Assembly: GCF_002265435.1 (NCBI RefSeq)
Contig: NZ_NOKQ01000342.1
Coordinates: 36,266 to 100,265, forward strand
Source of the DNA: Tetzosporium hominis
Lineage (GTDB): Bacteria; Bacillota; Bacilli; Bacillales_A; Planococcaceae
DNA length: 64,000 nt
Direction of reading: 5' to 3'
Under the pieces are notes generated by a model. The model did not search any database and was not told the origin of the DNA. It saw only the letters and a program-made list of their open reading frames with translations. Shown one piece after another: positions 35,378-44,899 of the stretch; the first letter of the stretch is position 1; every line of letters begins with the position of its first letter. Made by a program: the position numbers and the translations under genes.

Positions 35378-35845
35378 TCATCCCTCCCCGTAGGCTTCGC
35401 GCATCAAGGCCCGCGCCTTAGTGAGTCTCGATTTTAAAGTATTGAGATTCAAAGACAGCGCCTCCGCAATTTCGCGCTCTTTCCAGTTCTCCATATATTT
35501 CAAAAGTAGGGGAACACGATATTCTTCAGGCAAAGTGGCCACGGCATCTAAAATATCGACTCGTACTTCCTGTGAAGGGACTTGAGTCTCTATGAGATAT
35601 GTTTCCATAGGAATATGAAGTTTCTCTTTTTTGAGTAATCGGTGACATTCATTGATCAAGATGCGATACAACCATGGCCGAATCGGGCGTGACGAATCCC
35701 ACTGATCTGAAAATCGATAGACGCGAAGAAATGTTTCTTGAAGCGCATCCTTTGCTAACTCACGGCGTCCCGTGATGGCAAGTGCCATGCGGTACAAATC
35801 GGGGGCAAAGTCTGTATACAGTTGTTGGAATTGTGACCGGTCCAT
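35378..35845 (-). CDS. ECF RNA polymerase sigma factor
   Basis: 155 residues. Region 2 reads FAPDLYRMALAITGRRELAK and DALQETFLRVYRF (with RPWLYRI following); region 4 reads LPEEYRVPLLLKYM and EIAEALSLNLNTLKSRL. The ATG at 35845 follows AAGGAGGG; the upstream extension lacks a site. First gene of the sigma/anti-sigma/paralogue operon. A classic TGAAAC/CGTC autoregulatory promoter was not clearly found upstream. Confidence 0.92.
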   Translation of the reverse strand: MDRSQFQQLYTDFAPDLYRMALAITGRRELAKDALQETFLRVYRFSDQWDSSRPIRPWLYRILINECHRLLKKEKLHIPMETYLIETQVPSQEVRVDILDAVATLPEEYRVPLLLKYMENWKEREIAEALSLNLNTLKSRLTKARALMREAYGEG

Positions 35846-35920
35846 ACAAGCCCTCCTTGTTATTACACCTATAGTACCTCGTTGCATCAAAAAAAGTTGA
35901 CGAGATTTGAAAAAATCTCA

Positions 35921-35950
35921 AAAAAAAACAACCGCCCAAAGTAGGCGGTC
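35921..35950 (-). terminator. Terminator of the second EamA gene
   Basis: ACCGCC (35931-35936) pairs with GGCGGT (35944-35949); the minus strand then has a run of T residues. Confidence 0.8.
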
Positions 35951-35953
35951 TTA

Positions 35954-36856
35954 TTACGAACGGTTCACACTATAGATTCCAAAGGCGACAAAAACGAGGG
36001 CCACTAGGATGGGCCATGTAAACGTCTCTCCAGGTAAGAGCAGGACAGACAATCCCACGCCACTGACAGGTACGAAAAACTTGTAAATGCCGACATGGCT
36101 CGCTTTATGATACTGAAGAATCGCAAACCAAAGAGCAAAAGCGATTGCAGATAGAACTACCATGTATATAAGTAAACCAATTGCAAGTGGTGTCCAGGTT
36201 AGCGAACCTGTATCTGCAAAAGGGAAGGAGGTGACCAGTAATAAAATCGCACCTAACGTCAATTGCCAGCCGGACAGGGTGAACGGATGAATCCCTTTTC
36301 CCATTTCTTTTGCCATAATAGTCCCGATAGCGCTCGTGAGGGCAGATAGCAACAAGAATCCTTCTCCTAAAAACTGAAAACTGCCGTCAAAGGACTGCCC
36401 CCAGTTGGCAAAAAAGATTCCCGTAAATCCTGCTGCAAGGCCTACCCATTTTTGCCAACCGAGACGGTCATTGGCATAGATAAAATGAGCAAGTAAGATT
36501 GTGAAAAAGGTATTACTTGAAATGATAATAGAAGATTGCACACCAGACGTATTCGATACTCCGACATAAAAGAATAGATATTGGAGCGTCGTTTGGACGA
36601 TTCCGAAAATCAATAAGATTCCATATTGGCGTCGAGTGAGTTGTAATGCGCTTCGTTTAATGAGTAACAGTCCTAACAGGACGGCAAGCCCCGCAAACAG
36701 AAAGCGCAGTCCCGCAAGCCACATCTGTTCTGCTATTCCGGTACTGGGAATTCCAAGCTCGCTATAAGACAGTTTCAGGGCAGGGAACGCGCTTCCCCAT
36801 AACAGAGCACAAAAGATCGCAACGACGACCATGACCCATTTCTTTTGTAGATTCAT
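35954..36856 (-). CDS. EamA/DMT-superfamily transporter
   Basis: 300 residues with about ten membrane helices in two EamA repeats (for example LLWGSAFPALKLSY in the first, AIGTIMAKEMGKGIHPF at the start of the second). An exporter of small metabolites; the substrate is unknown. GAAAGG precedes the ATG. It is transcribed alone and ends at a terminator 4 bases past its stop. It is only distantly similar to the EamA protein at 4694. Confidence 0.9.
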   Translation of the reverse strand: MNLQKKWVMVVVAIFCALLWGSAFPALKLSYSELGIPSTGIAEQMWLAGLRFLFAGLAVLLGLLLIKRSALQLTRRQYGILLIFGIVQTTLQYLFFYVGVSNTSGVQSSIIISSNTFFTILLAHFIYANDRLGWQKWVGLAAGFTGIFFANWGQSFDGSFQFLGEGFLLLSALTSAIGTIMAKEMGKGIHPFTLSGWQLTLGAILLLVTSFPFADTGSLTWTPLAIGLLIYMVVLSAIAFALWFAILQYHKASHVGIYKFFVPVSGVGLSVLLLPGETFTWPILVALVFVAFGIYSVNRS

Positions 36857-36903
36857 ATGTATCCGACCTTTCTAGTTGCATTGTAGCAACCCGGAACACG
36901 GAA

Positions 36904-37611
36904 TCAAAGAAAAGCGCCCACAACCAGACAGGTTGAGAAAATCAGAACTAAAAGTGCCGTAAAATAGAGGTCGAAACGGTGCCACTTAACTTCGTGAAAA
37001 TAGGTGCGTTCATGGCTTCCTGTGAACCCACGAGCTTCCATCGCAAAAGCTGTCTTCTCGGCTTTTCGGACAGCGCCTGCAAGAAGTGGTATCGCCACTG
37101 TAGGCAATGTTCTTAAGCGACTCCAAGTCGTCTGATTGTGTTGAGGTCGTCTAAGTTGCTGGACCTGTCGAATCTGAATGAATTCTTCTTTAAGTACAGG
37201 CAAGAACTGATAACCGACAAGTAAACTGTAGGCAAGTTTAGGTGACAACTTCAGCTGTTGCATCAAGCTCATAATGAAGGTCATTGGTGAAGTCGTCAAA
37301 ACAAACAACAATGACAAGGAAGAAAAAGCAAAGACTCGAAAGCTTAAAGACAAGGCGGTGGCCAAACGGTCCTCAGCCGTACCAAACACATATGTCGTCC
37401 AAAAGTATCCAATGGCGCCAAGAGCAAATGGCAGCATCAATAGCAACCAGCGCTTCCAATCGATGCGAGAGAACAGAAGCTGAACTACCAGCACAGCACC
37501 GAACATTAAGAGAGGTGTCCATGGATCAAAGTAAAATGCGAGAGCAAAGATAAACACAAAGGTCACAAGCATTTTAACGGAAGGATTCAAGCGGTGTAGC
37601 CATTTCGACAT
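36904..37611 (-). CDS. ykoC: ECF transporter transmembrane (T) component, thiamine/HMP system
   Basis: 235 residues, with about five helices and the coupling motifs of T components (QLRRPQHNQ, AVRKAEKTAFAMEARGF, the Ala-Arg-Gly motif that contacts the ATPase). AAGGAGG lies before the ATG, inside the 3' end of ykoD; the two genes overlap by 38 bases. It is the last gene of ykoFEDC under a TPP riboswitch, so uptake of thiamine or its hydroxymethylpyrimidine part is the likely role. Confidence 0.9.
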   Translation of the reverse strand: MSKWLHRLNPSVKMLVTFVFIFALAFYFDPWTPLLMFGAVLVVQLLFSRIDWKRWLLLMLPFALGAIGYFWTTYVFGTAEDRLATALSLSFRVFAFSSLSLLFVLTTSPMTFIMSLMQQLKLSPKLAYSLLVGYQFLPVLKEEFIQIRQVQQLRRPQHNQTTWSRLRTLPTVAIPLLAGAVRKAEKTAFAMEARGFTGSHERTYFHEVKWHRFDLYFTALLVLIFSTCLVVGAFL

Positions 37612-38977
37612 CTATAAAGCCTCCTTCCGGTGCCACTAAACGGTACAGTTCAAGAAGTGCCGTATCGGAGAAAACACTACTCGGGACGAAAGGTCCACTC
37701 ACGTCACCATCTCGTATAAGGAGTAACGAGTCTGCAATACGCGAGGCAAAATTCATGTCATGGGTCACTACTAAAAGCGCAGCTCCGTCTGCTGCTACTT
37801 GAAAAAGCGCGTCCTCTAACTCTTCTAATGCATAAGCATCTTGCCCAGCTGTAGGCTCGTCGAGCAGCAATACGGGACGTCCATCATTCAACATGGCAGC
37901 GAGTGCCGTCCGGCGTTTTTGTCCCTGACTCACGGCGAAAGGATTGGAACTGGCCACTTCAGTAAGTAGAAGTTTACGAATAAACTCCTCTGTATGCATG
38001 CCTCCGCCGAAGGCAACTTCCTGTCTCACAGAAGGGGTCATGAACAAAAATTCTGGAGACTGAGGAACATAACCGATGGCTGAGGTAGTTACCTCGCGTT
38101 CTGCAGAAGGGATTAGACCTGCTACAGCTTTAAGCAGTGTAGATTTGCCAGCACCGTTTGGTCCAGCCAGCACGGTGATCGTTCCTGATTCTAGTTGCAA
38201 TTCCGCAGTGTTCAAAATTCCAGGAACATTGACTCTTGCTTTGAATAAACCGGAGCAAAGGGGTTTTGAACTAGAGGAAGCTATTCGTTTGGTTTCAGAA
38301 ATCGGGACGTGTTCCCCGAGCTCTACCACGTGGTCAAAGAAATCGCCCCAAAGTTCTGCTTGGTGGTCAATCACAAGCACAGTCCACTTGTGACGCTGCT
38401 GGAGTCCCGAAAACCACTGAACATAGTCGCGTGCCGTCATCGGATCCAGATGAGCAAGTGGTTCATCGAGTAGAACGATTTGAGGTTTCATCATGAGGGC
38501 ACAAGCCGTTGCTACTCGTTGCTTTTCGCCTCCGGATAACGTTTGAATCACACGATGACGAAATGCAGTGAGGTCCGTCTCTTCCAAGATGCGAGTAATC
38601 TGTTCTTCCATCTGGCCACGTGGAACGGACTGGTTCTCTAAAGTGAATGCAAGCTCTTCTTCAACTGTCGGCATACAGAACTGGCTGTCAGGGTCTTGAA
38701 AGACTGTCGCGATGACCTGGCTAATCTCACCAGGTCGGTACTGTTCATACGGTTTACCGAAAAGTATGCGAGTACCTGTTAGTTCCCCGTCACAAGCTTC
38801 AGGGTACAGACCGTTTAGTAGATAAAATAGGGTAGACTTGCCACACCCACTCGGTCCTTTAACAAGCCATTTGTCACCCACGTGAAGTTTCAAAGAGACG
38901 TTTTCTAGGACTGGCGATGGTTCGTCAGGGTAGCGAAACGCCACATCTGAAAATGCAAGTACGTCAGACACGAACAT
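37574..38977 (-). CDS. ykoD: Double-ATPase subunit of the thiamine/HMP ECF transporter
   Basis: About 467 residues with two fused ABC ATPase domains. The first has Walker A GPSGCGKST, signature LSGGEKQRV and Walker B IVLLDEPLAHLD. The second has GPNGAGKST, a degenerate signature SQGQKRR and LLLDEPTAGQD. The start is an ATG (38977) or GTG (38971) overlapping the end of ykoE; coupling rather than a strong ribosome site is expected. It drives the YkoE/YkoC membrane unit. Confidence 0.92.
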   Translation of the reverse strand: MFVSDVLAFSDVAFRYPDEPSPVLENVSLKLHVGDKWLVKGPSGCGKSTLFYLLNGLYPEACDGELTGTRILFGKPYEQYRPGEISQVIATVFQDPDSQFCMPTVEEELAFTLENQSVPRGQMEEQITRILEETDLTAFRHRVIQTLSGGEKQRVATACALMMKPQIVLLDEPLAHLDPMTARDYVQWFSGLQQRHKWTVLVIDHQAELWGDFFDHVVELGEHVPISETKRIASSSSKPLCSGLFKARVNVPGILNTAELQLESGTITVLAGPNGAGKSTLLKAVAGLIPSAEREVTTSAIGYVPQSPEFLFMTPSVRQEVAFGGGMHTEEFIRKLLLTEVASSNPFAVSQGQKRRTALAAMLNDGRPVLLLDEPTAGQDAYALEELEDALFQVAADGAALLVVTHDMNFASRIADSLLLIRDGDVSGPFVPSSVFSDTALLELYRLVAPEGGFIDVEMATPLESFR

Positions 38978-39542
38978 CACGCTTTTGACGGGCAATCGCA
39001 TAGCCACGAAGAGATCCCGTTGCATACAATCCGTTTACGAGTAAACCTCCACCATATCCCGCAATGACAGCACCACTTAAAATGCGAATGCCAAGCATGA
39101 GGAGTACATACCAAGGAGACAGCGCAGAGAATCCACCAAGCAAATAGCCGTATCCAAAACTGAAGACAGAAGCAAGGACACCAGCCAAAATCAATACTGG
39201 CATATCAAATCGACGGTAGCGGGTGATGGCAAAAGCAGCTTCCGCACCAAGTCCTTGTACGAGGCCAGTCAAAATCAAACGAGGACCCACTGCATTTCCA
39301 AGTAACACTTCAATAGCAGCCGCCATTACTTCAGGAATGACAGCAGCACCAGGTTTGCGAATGATAGCCATCGCTACAATCGAGACTAGGAACCAAACAC
39401 CAAAGATCCATTCGTACGCAATAGGTCCAATCAAACTCGACCAGATGTTTCCAACATGCAAGAACACCAAGTAAATGATTCCGAATACGACGGCAAGTAG
39501 CGACATTAACACGACTTCTTTCAGCTTCCAGTTAGCGAGCAT
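38964..39542 (-). CDS. ykoE: Substrate-binding membrane (S) component of the thiamine/HMP transporter
   Basis: 192 residues, about six helices, matching YkoE (AVVFGIIYLVFLHVGN, GNAVGPRLILTGLVQGLGAE, TRYRRFD). A first ATG at 39557 would place the ribosome site GGAGGTG inside the gene; the ATG at 39542 is 6 bases after that site and is chosen. It overlaps ykoF upstream and ykoD downstream. Acts in the membrane as the vitamin-recognising subunit. Confidence 0.9.
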   Translation of the reverse strand: MLANWKLKEVVLMSLLAVVFGIIYLVFLHVGNIWSSLIGPIAYEWIFGVWFLVSIVAMAIIRKPGAAVIPEVMAAAIEVLLGNAVGPRLILTGLVQGLGAEAAFAITRYRRFDMPVLILAGVLASVFSFGYGYLLGGFSALSPWYVLLMLGIRILSGAVIAGYGGGLLVNGLYATGSLRGYAIARQKRDVRV

Positions 39543-40125
39543 CAGTGCCACCTCCATGCGAAGGGCTGTGAATGCTCATGTTAATCGTCATGACGACGTG
39601 TGGGTGCTCACCAATTTGTGCTTCGCTAAAAGTCTCTTCATAAAAGGCAAACACATCACGAAGAGACCCGTGGATGCCTGTCGCATAATGCATAGACTCA
39701 TTGTAGACACCGCGCTCTTTAGCACGGTCGATTTCACGGTAAATAGTCTCCATATAGTCGCTTTGATTCAATGGATACAGAGAGAACTGACTGGATACGT
39801 AAGGCCCTTCAGGAATCTCGTTCTTCGCAGCGAGGTCGATGCCCATATAGCTATCACCTGACGTATCTCCAGGACACCCCACAGAAAAGGTTGCATTCAT
39901 CGCCATATGCTTGCCATGAGAGGCCGCTTTTTCGGTTAGGGCTGCCAGAGCGTTGAAGACATGTGGGCCTTCACCTCGAATGACAGTCGAGACGTCATCG
40001 GTATGACGCCAAACAGCAGATAGATCGACTTCTGCTAGTGCGCCTTTGATGATTGAAATGAATTCTGAATCCATCGGATGTAAAGAGAAACGACAGCCGA
40101 TGATTTTACTTGTTCCACAGTGCAT
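39532..40125 (-). CDS. ykoF: YkoF-type thiamine/HMP-binding protein
   Basis: 197 residues made of two similar ACT-like halves (GCRFSLHPMDSEFISIIKGA and SSQFSLYPLNQSDYMETIYR), the YkoF fold that binds thiamine and its pyrimidine moiety in the cytoplasm. First gene of the operon behind the TPP riboswitch, the same order ykoF-E-D-C as in B. subtilis. AAGGAGG precedes the ATG. Confidence 0.9.
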   Translation of the reverse strand: MHCGTSKIIGCRFSLHPMDSEFISIIKGALAEVDLSAVWRHTDDVSTVIRGEGPHVFNALAALTEKAASHGKHMAMNATFSVGCPGDTSGDSYMGIDLAAKNEIPEGPYVSSQFSLYPLNQSDYMETIYREIDRAKERGVYNESMHYATGIHGSLRDVFAFYEETFSEAQIGEHPHVVMTINMSIHSPSHGGGTDAR

Positions 40126-40153
40126 GGGAACGCCTCCTTAAATTTTATGAGAA

Positions 40154-40187
40154 AAAGAAAAAAGCTACATCCGCGAAAGATGTAGCC
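40154..40187 (-). terminator. Riboswitch-controlled terminator before ykoF
   Basis: On the minus strand GCTACATC pairs with GATGTAGC (plus-strand 40079-style numbering is not needed: arms at 40164-40171 and 40179-40186), followed by a T-rich run. It ends about 30 bases before the ykoF start. Confidence 0.88.
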
Positions 40188-40212
40188 ACTGCTTCCCATA
40201 AGAATTCAAGAA

Positions 40213-40312
40213 AGAGTCACTACACTTCCTCACGCAGGTATTATCCTGATCGAGTCATAAGGGATCGGAGCTCAAGCTCTCATCTCAGCCAATTTGGGCA
40301 CCCCTAGTGCAG
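40213..40312 (-). promoter_or_regulatory. TPP (THI-box) riboswitch
   Basis: Read on the minus strand: CTAGGGGTGCCC, then GGCTGAGATGAG, then GATCCCTTATGACTCGATCA, GGATAATACCTGCG and GAAGTGTAG, the complete THI-box order. With the terminator just downstream, thiamine pyrophosphate should switch ykoFEDC off. Confidence 0.96.
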
Positions 40313-40444
40313 ATTCCGGTATGTAGTTCTTTTTCGCCCTCATCATAGCAGACTGAAAATTGTTACGCAACCCCTCTAAAAGAAAAGCAGGAGTTTTGGA
40401 AACCGAAAAAGAAGTAGGAATAGAGAGAAAGTGAGGCGTTACAA

Positions 40445-41461
40445 ATGGAACAATGGATTGACAATATGTTTACAACTGAACGATTACAAAAAGCGGCACA
40501 ATTCTTTGGAGCTGACGCAACAGAAGCTATTAAAAGAGGAGACTTCGAGAACTACGTCTATGAAGTGAAAAAAGACGAAAAACCATATATGTTGCGTATG
40601 ACGCACACGTCTCATCGTTCAAAAGATCAAGTTCTAGCGGAGCTCGAATGGGTCAATGATTTGCATGCAAAGGGACTGAACGTTTCGAAGAACCACTTGA
40701 GTGAAAACGGACAACTGGTTGAGGAGATAGAGCTTGAAGAAGGAAGCTTTTTGATTTGTTTATTCGATAAAGCACCTGGCGTTTCTGCACACGAATTAAA
40801 AGATTCGTTTACAGATAAACATATTGAAGCTTGGGGAGAACTAACAGCAAAGTTTCATCATGCTGCAAGTGAGTATAAAGTACAACGTGGAACTCGCCCT
40901 CACTGGTATGAGGACGATTTGATTGATATTGCGAAATGGATTGATCCCGTAAAAGATAAAGCCATTATCGAGCTCAATGAAAAAGTCGTCTCAGAGATTC
41001 GCAACTTGCCGACCATTTCAGACGTCTACGGTATTATCCACTCCGACATTCATCAAGGGAACTTCTTCATTGACGGGAATGATCTTCATGTATTCGACTT
41101 CGACGATACCATGTTCTTTCACTTTGTTCACGATGTGAGTATTCCCCTCTACTACACGGTATGGGCGAGGTATCGAAATGAGCCCCTGAGTGTTCGGTCG
41201 GAAAAAGCGATGGCATTCTTTGAACCGTTCTTACTAGGCTACACGCGGGTTCGGCCACTTGAAAAAGAATGGATCGACAGACTGCCACTTTATCTGACTC
41301 TTCGAGATTTAACTCTCTATGCAGTATTCCACAAAAAAGTGGACTTTGAAAAAGAGCCCAACTTAGTGCCACTTGTCGAGCAATTAGGAGAGCGTTTACG
41401 AATAAACGAGTCAATTGCTGAAATCGATTTATCAAACATGACACAAATTGTATTGAAATGA
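40445..41461 (+). CDS. Aminoglycoside-phosphotransferase-family kinase
   Basis: 338 residues. The catalytic loop IIHSDIHQGNFFI and the metal-binding VFDFDDTMF are intact, as is the N-terminal nucleotide region (YVYEVKKDEKPYMLRM). These features define the APH/choline-kinase fold. The substrate may be a small metabolite rather than an antibiotic. The gene is 50 bases upstream of a glycosyltransferase fusion and probably in the same transcript. Confidence 0.85.
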   Translation: MEQWIDNMFTTERLQKAAQFFGADATEAIKRGDFENYVYEVKKDEKPYMLRMTHTSHRSKDQVLAELEWVNDLHAKGLNVSKNHLSENGQLVEEIELEEGSFLICLFDKAPGVSAHELKDSFTDKHIEAWGELTAKFHHAASEYKVQRGTRPHWYEDDLIDIAKWIDPVKDKAIIELNEKVVSEIRNLPTISDVYGIIHSDIHQGNFFIDGNDLHVFDFDDTMFFHFVHDVSIPLYYTVWARYRNEPLSVRSEKAMAFFEPFLLGYTRVRPLEKEWIDRLPLYLTLRDLTLYAVFHKKVDFEKEPNLVPLVEQLGERLRINESIAEIDLSNMTQIVLK

Positions 41462-41511
41462 TTGAAATACGGGTAAAGAAGCAATGCAGCGAAGATGAAA
41501 GAAGGTGGCCC

Positions 41512-42564
41512 ATGGAACTTGCAATAATTATTCCCTCATACAAGCCCGATGACAAATGCCGTGCGGTCATCGATGAGCTAATTGCTTCTCAGTTTTCCAG
41601 GATCATTGTCGTAGATGATGGGGGAGAACAAGAATTTGCATCCTTTTTCGAAGCGTTAAAACCTTTTCCAGAAGTAACAGTGTTACACCATGCTAAGAAT
41701 CAAGGAAAAGGGCGCGCATTGAAGACCGCATTTCACTACATACTTAATGAAAAATTACCGGTCGATGGAGTCATTACCATCGACGCTGATGGACAGCATC
41801 TTCTATCTGATATGCAGGAGATTGCAAAGCAGATGGAGGAATGTCCCGATGCTGTTATACTTGGAGCTCGAGATTTTACAAAAAAAGACGTGCCGTTTCG
41901 AAGCCGATTTGGCAATCGGTTTACACGACTTCTGTTCCGATTGTCAACGGGTACAGTGTTGACGGATACACAAACAGGTCTTAGGGGATTACCGGTACAA
42001 CATCTACCACTATTCCTTTCTATCCCTGGAGAGCGCTTTGAGTACGAGATGAATATGCTTGGTTGTTTAAAACGAAACCACATTGAAATTGAAGAAGTGG
42101 AAATTGAAACTGTATATTTAGATGAAAATAAGTCTTCACACTTTCATCCATTAAGAGACTCGTTCCATATTTATAAAATCTTTTTATTGTACGGTCTATC
42201 AGGTGCTGCATCTTTTGGACTCGATATTGGACTTTATAGCTTATTTATTTACTTGTGGAAAGAGGACTCTCCTCAGATGTTTATCATCTTTGCGACGATT
42301 GCCGCTAGAATCCTGTCTAGCTTATTTAACTACTTTGTGAATCGTCATAAGGTATTCGGTCAAGGATCTAGCAAGTCCTTTGTACGCTATTATCTATTAG
42401 CGGCCTTTATCATGGCAGCTTCAGCTGGATCGGTCCATCTGTTGTATACGGAATGGCTCGGACGAGGGGAAATTGTTTTGAAAGTCCTTGTTGATACGAT
42501 TCTTTTCATAGTAGGATTTGTCGTGCAGCGTGCCTGGGTGTTTCGAAAAGAAGATACAGAATAA
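41512..42564 (+). CDS. GT2 glycosyltransferase fused to GtrA-like membrane domain
   Basis: 350 residues. The N-terminal half is a family 2 glycosyltransferase (IIPSYKPDD, VVDDGG, the DxD-type GVITIDADGQH, FEYEMNMLG). From about residue 220 there are four hydrophobic helices of the GtrA/DPMS type (SGAASFGLDIGLYS, SLFNYFVNRHKVF). Such fusions move sugars onto lipid carriers or wall polymers. The ATG at 41512 follows GAAGGTGG; a start at 41458 overlapping the previous stop is less likely. Confidence 0.88.
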   Translation: MELAIIIPSYKPDDKCRAVIDELIASQFSRIIVVDDGGEQEFASFFEALKPFPEVTVLHHAKNQGKGRALKTAFHYILNEKLPVDGVITIDADGQHLLSDMQEIAKQMEECPDAVILGARDFTKKDVPFRSRFGNRFTRLLFRLSTGTVLTDTQTGLRGLPVQHLPLFLSIPGERFEYEMNMLGCLKRNHIEIEEVEIETVYLDENKSSHFHPLRDSFHIYKIFLLYGLSGAASFGLDIGLYSLFIYLWKEDSPQMFIIFATIAARILSSLFNYFVNRHKVFGQGSSKSFVRYYLLAAFIMAASAGSVHLLYTEWLGRGEIVLKVLVDTILFIVGFVVQRAWVFRKEDTE

Positions 42565-42569
42565 ATGAA

Positions 42570-42606
42570 AACTACTCGCCCTAAGTGAAAAGGCGAGTAG
42601 TTTTTT
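42570..42606. terminator. Bidirectional terminator
   Basis: AAAACTACTCGCC (42568-42580) pairs with GGCGAGTAGTTTT (42592-42604), with T-runs on both strands. It separates the glycosyltransferase gene from the convergent ABC permease gene. Confidence 0.92.
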
Positions 42607-42608
42607 GT

Positions 42609-43901
42609 TTACGATTCTTTTAAAGCTTGGATGACATCGATACTTGTTGCTTTACGTGCTGGACGCCAGCCGGACAACACAGCGACTCCGATGCTGATCA
42701 CTGCAGCAATTAGAACCAACTGCCACGGAATATACGAGACCGTGATTGTCATATCTGTCGGTGCTTCTTCATTCATCGAGCCGAACACAATCATAGGTAC
42801 TGCAATATTGACGACAAAGCTTAACGCATAGGAGACAACAACAGCGATGATTGTTCCAATCAAACCGATAAGTGTACTTTCCATCAAGAACAGACGCTGA
42901 ATGAGAGAAGGGGGAGCCCCAATAGCTTTCATAATTCCAATCTCTCGAGTACGCTCTGTGACCGCCATAGTCATTGTATTGAAGATTCCAATAGAGGCAA
43001 TCAAGACAGCTACCGTTCCTACGATTACTAGACCAATCTGTATAGCTGTAAACAACATCTTCATTTCGCCTAGCTCTTCCGTGACGGAGTAGACATAGAA
43101 ACCTTGATCCTTCAACGTATTCGTTAAATCTTCTACGTACTGAAAATCTGTAGCATGTACTGTAATGGAACGGTCGGGTTGGTCTATATCAAAAGCAGTT
43201 AAAACTTCTGAGCTTTTAGATGTATCCGCATAGATTTTTTGATCATAATACCAGTCACGACCAGGCTGTTTCGCAATACCCGAGATAGTGAACGTCTGAG
43301 TAGCGCGCACTTCATTGGTCTCATAATCCACAACATCCACGGTAATGGTCTGTCCAATCAACTTATCTCGAATAGCTTGTGCAAGCTCCGTTTCTTTTGC
43401 TAAATTGTCGTCAGCTGCCTCGATTTCTTTGTACTGCTCTTCTGTCAAAAAGCTGTTGGCAAATTGATAGCCTACGATAACTTCTTCTGAAGAAGCAGGC
43501 ATCTTCCCACTGTCTAAAGCTAAATTGGCAAGTTGCTCAGCTTCTAAGTCTGTATAGACTAACTCTCCATATCCTTCTTTCTCGCCTAGTTTCACAGTGG
43601 CGGAACCTGGAACCATTACGCGTTCCACTACCGTCTTCACATGTTCCATCTTACGGATAGCATCGACTTCTTCTGCAGTGACGCGTTCGTCTGCTCCTTC
43701 TTTTCCAGCCAGTTCAATTTCTGTGACAATACGGTTCGAGAGGACTTCATCTTGTATCGTCTTATGTAACCCAAATCCGACAGAAGCTAAGATGATCAAG
43801 AAAGCACAACCCATAGCGGCGGCAAGTATAGTCATAAACACACGTAGTTTGTTGCGTTTCATATGCTGCGAGATAAATTCGCGTTGGTCTTTAGCTAACA
43901 T
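42609..43901 (-). CDS. MacB/FtsX-type ABC transporter permease
   Basis: 430 residues. Helix 1 lies near residues 20-42, a MacB-type outer domain of about 230 residues follows, then three C-terminal helices with the FtsX signature (FNTMTMAVTERTREIGIMKA, ending GWRPARKATSIDVIQALKE). The ATG at 43901 follows AGGAGG and overlaps the ATPase stop by 11 bases; the longer frame runs inside the ATPase gene. This mechanotransmission type exports or senses peptides or antibiotics, or extracts lipoproteins. Confidence 0.92.
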   Translation of the reverse strand: MLAKDQREFISQHMKRNKLRVFMTILAAAMGCAFLIILASVGFGLHKTIQDEVLSNRIVTEIELAGKEGADERVTAEEVDAIRKMEHVKTVVERVMVPGSATVKLGEKEGYGELVYTDLEAEQLANLALDSGKMPASSEEVIVGYQFANSFLTEEQYKEIEAADDNLAKETELAQAIRDKLIGQTITVDVVDYETNEVRATQTFTISGIAKQPGRDWYYDQKIYADTSKSSEVLTAFDIDQPDRSITVHATDFQYVEDLTNTLKDQGFYVYSVTEELGEMKMLFTAIQIGLVIVGTVAVLIASIGIFNTMTMAVTERTREIGIMKAIGAPPSLIQRLFLMESTLIGLIGTIIAVVVSYALSFVVNIAVPMIVFGSMNEEAPTDMTITVSYIPWQLVLIAAVISIGVAVLSGWRPARKATSIDVIQALKES

Positions 43902-44586
43902 AATGCATGTCCTCCTGGATAGCGCCGTCGTGCATGCGGTACTGGCGATGCGCAGACCGTGCCACTTCTTCGTCGTGAGTGATGATGACAAATGTGATGC
44001 CGTAATGTTGGTTCAGTAGTTGAATCAATTGCAGAATCTCTTGTTCCGTCTCGGAGTCTAAGCTGCCTGTTGGCTCATCCGCGAGTAGAATAGAGGGACG
44101 ACCAATGAGTGCTCGTGCAATACTGACTCTTTGCTGTTGTCCTCCTGAGAGTTCATTAGGATAATGATCACTGACGTCTGTCAAACCTACTTGCTGGAGC
44201 AGTTCTTTCACGCGAATCATGCGTTGTTGCTTCCCTACACCCTGGAGCTTGAGAGGAAGTTCAATATTTTCAAATGCCGTGAGACCAGGCATCAATTGAA
44301 AACTTTGAAAGATGAAGCCGTAATTCTGTAAACGAAAGTTCGCCTTTTCGGTTTCCGTCTTCCCGACAAGTTCTTCATCGTTCACTTTGATAGAACCAGA
44401 CTCAGGAGTCATGAAGCCGGCTAATAAGTTAAGTAACGTCGATTTACCGGAACCACTTTTGCCAAGGATAGCGACTATCTCTCCTTTAGCAACGTCTAGA
44501 TTCACGTTTCGTAGGACAGGAATGTCTTTCTCTTGTCCTTTCTTACCGATTTTGAAAGTATGGTTGAGCTCTGAAATTAAAATCAT
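43891..44586 (-). CDS. ABC transporter ATP-binding protein (LolD/MacB type)
   Basis: 231 residues. Walker A GKSGSGKST, signature LSGGQQQRVSIARALI, Walker B ILLADEPTGSLD and switch-region IITHDEEVA are all intact. Partner of the overlapping FtsX-type permease. GAAAGGA precedes the ATG. A two-gene operon without an adjacent sensor kinase. Confidence 0.95.
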   Translation of the reverse strand: MILISELNHTFKIGKKGQEKDIPVLRNVNLDVAKGEIVAILGKSGSGKSTLLNLLAGFMTPESGSIKVNDEELVGKTETEKANFRLQNYGFIFQSFQLMPGLTAFENIELPLKLQGVGKQQRMIRVKELLQQVGLTDVSDHYPNELSGGQQQRVSIARALIGRPSILLADEPTGSLDSETEQEILQLIQLLNQHYGITFVIITHDEEVARSAHRQYRMHDGAIQEDMHYVS

Positions 44587-44683
44587 AAAAGCACGTCCTT
44601 TCTGATATAGTTTGAGTATAAGTGGAGAATATTAGGAAATAGCTACGAAGATTCTGAAGAAATTCTTAAGATGGGGGAACAGC

Positions 44684-44857
44684 ATGTTTGAAATCATCAC
44701 AAAGCCAGGAGAATACACGTTAGCGGATTAAAAGAAGCTGGGGGCAAAGCATTATGTGGGAAGCACTGATGTAGCCAATCAACCGATGATTCGCGTCATG
44801 AACACTAACGGTGCTTTAGAAAGAGACCGGAAAGGAATTTATAGGTTGGATTGTTAG
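44684..44857 (+). pseudogene. Small gene with in-frame stop
   Basis: ATG 44684 follows GGGGGAA. The frame reads MFEIITKPGEYTLAD, meets TAA at 44729-44731, then continues as plausible protein (KKLGAKHYVGSTDV, NQPMIRVMN) to a TAG at 44857. The sensible residues after the stop suggest a decayed gene of about 57 codons. Family not recognised. It lies at the edge of a decayed zone that extends to 45500. Confidence 0.4.
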
Positions 44858-44899
44858 AACCGTTAGTTTCAAAATGGTATTTTTGTTTCGGAAGTCGAA

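Noticed and set aside
35846..35900. ECF-type autoregulatory promoter before the sigma factor
   Set aside because: A TGCAAC motif is present, but no CGTC-like -10 at the correct distance, so it was not called.
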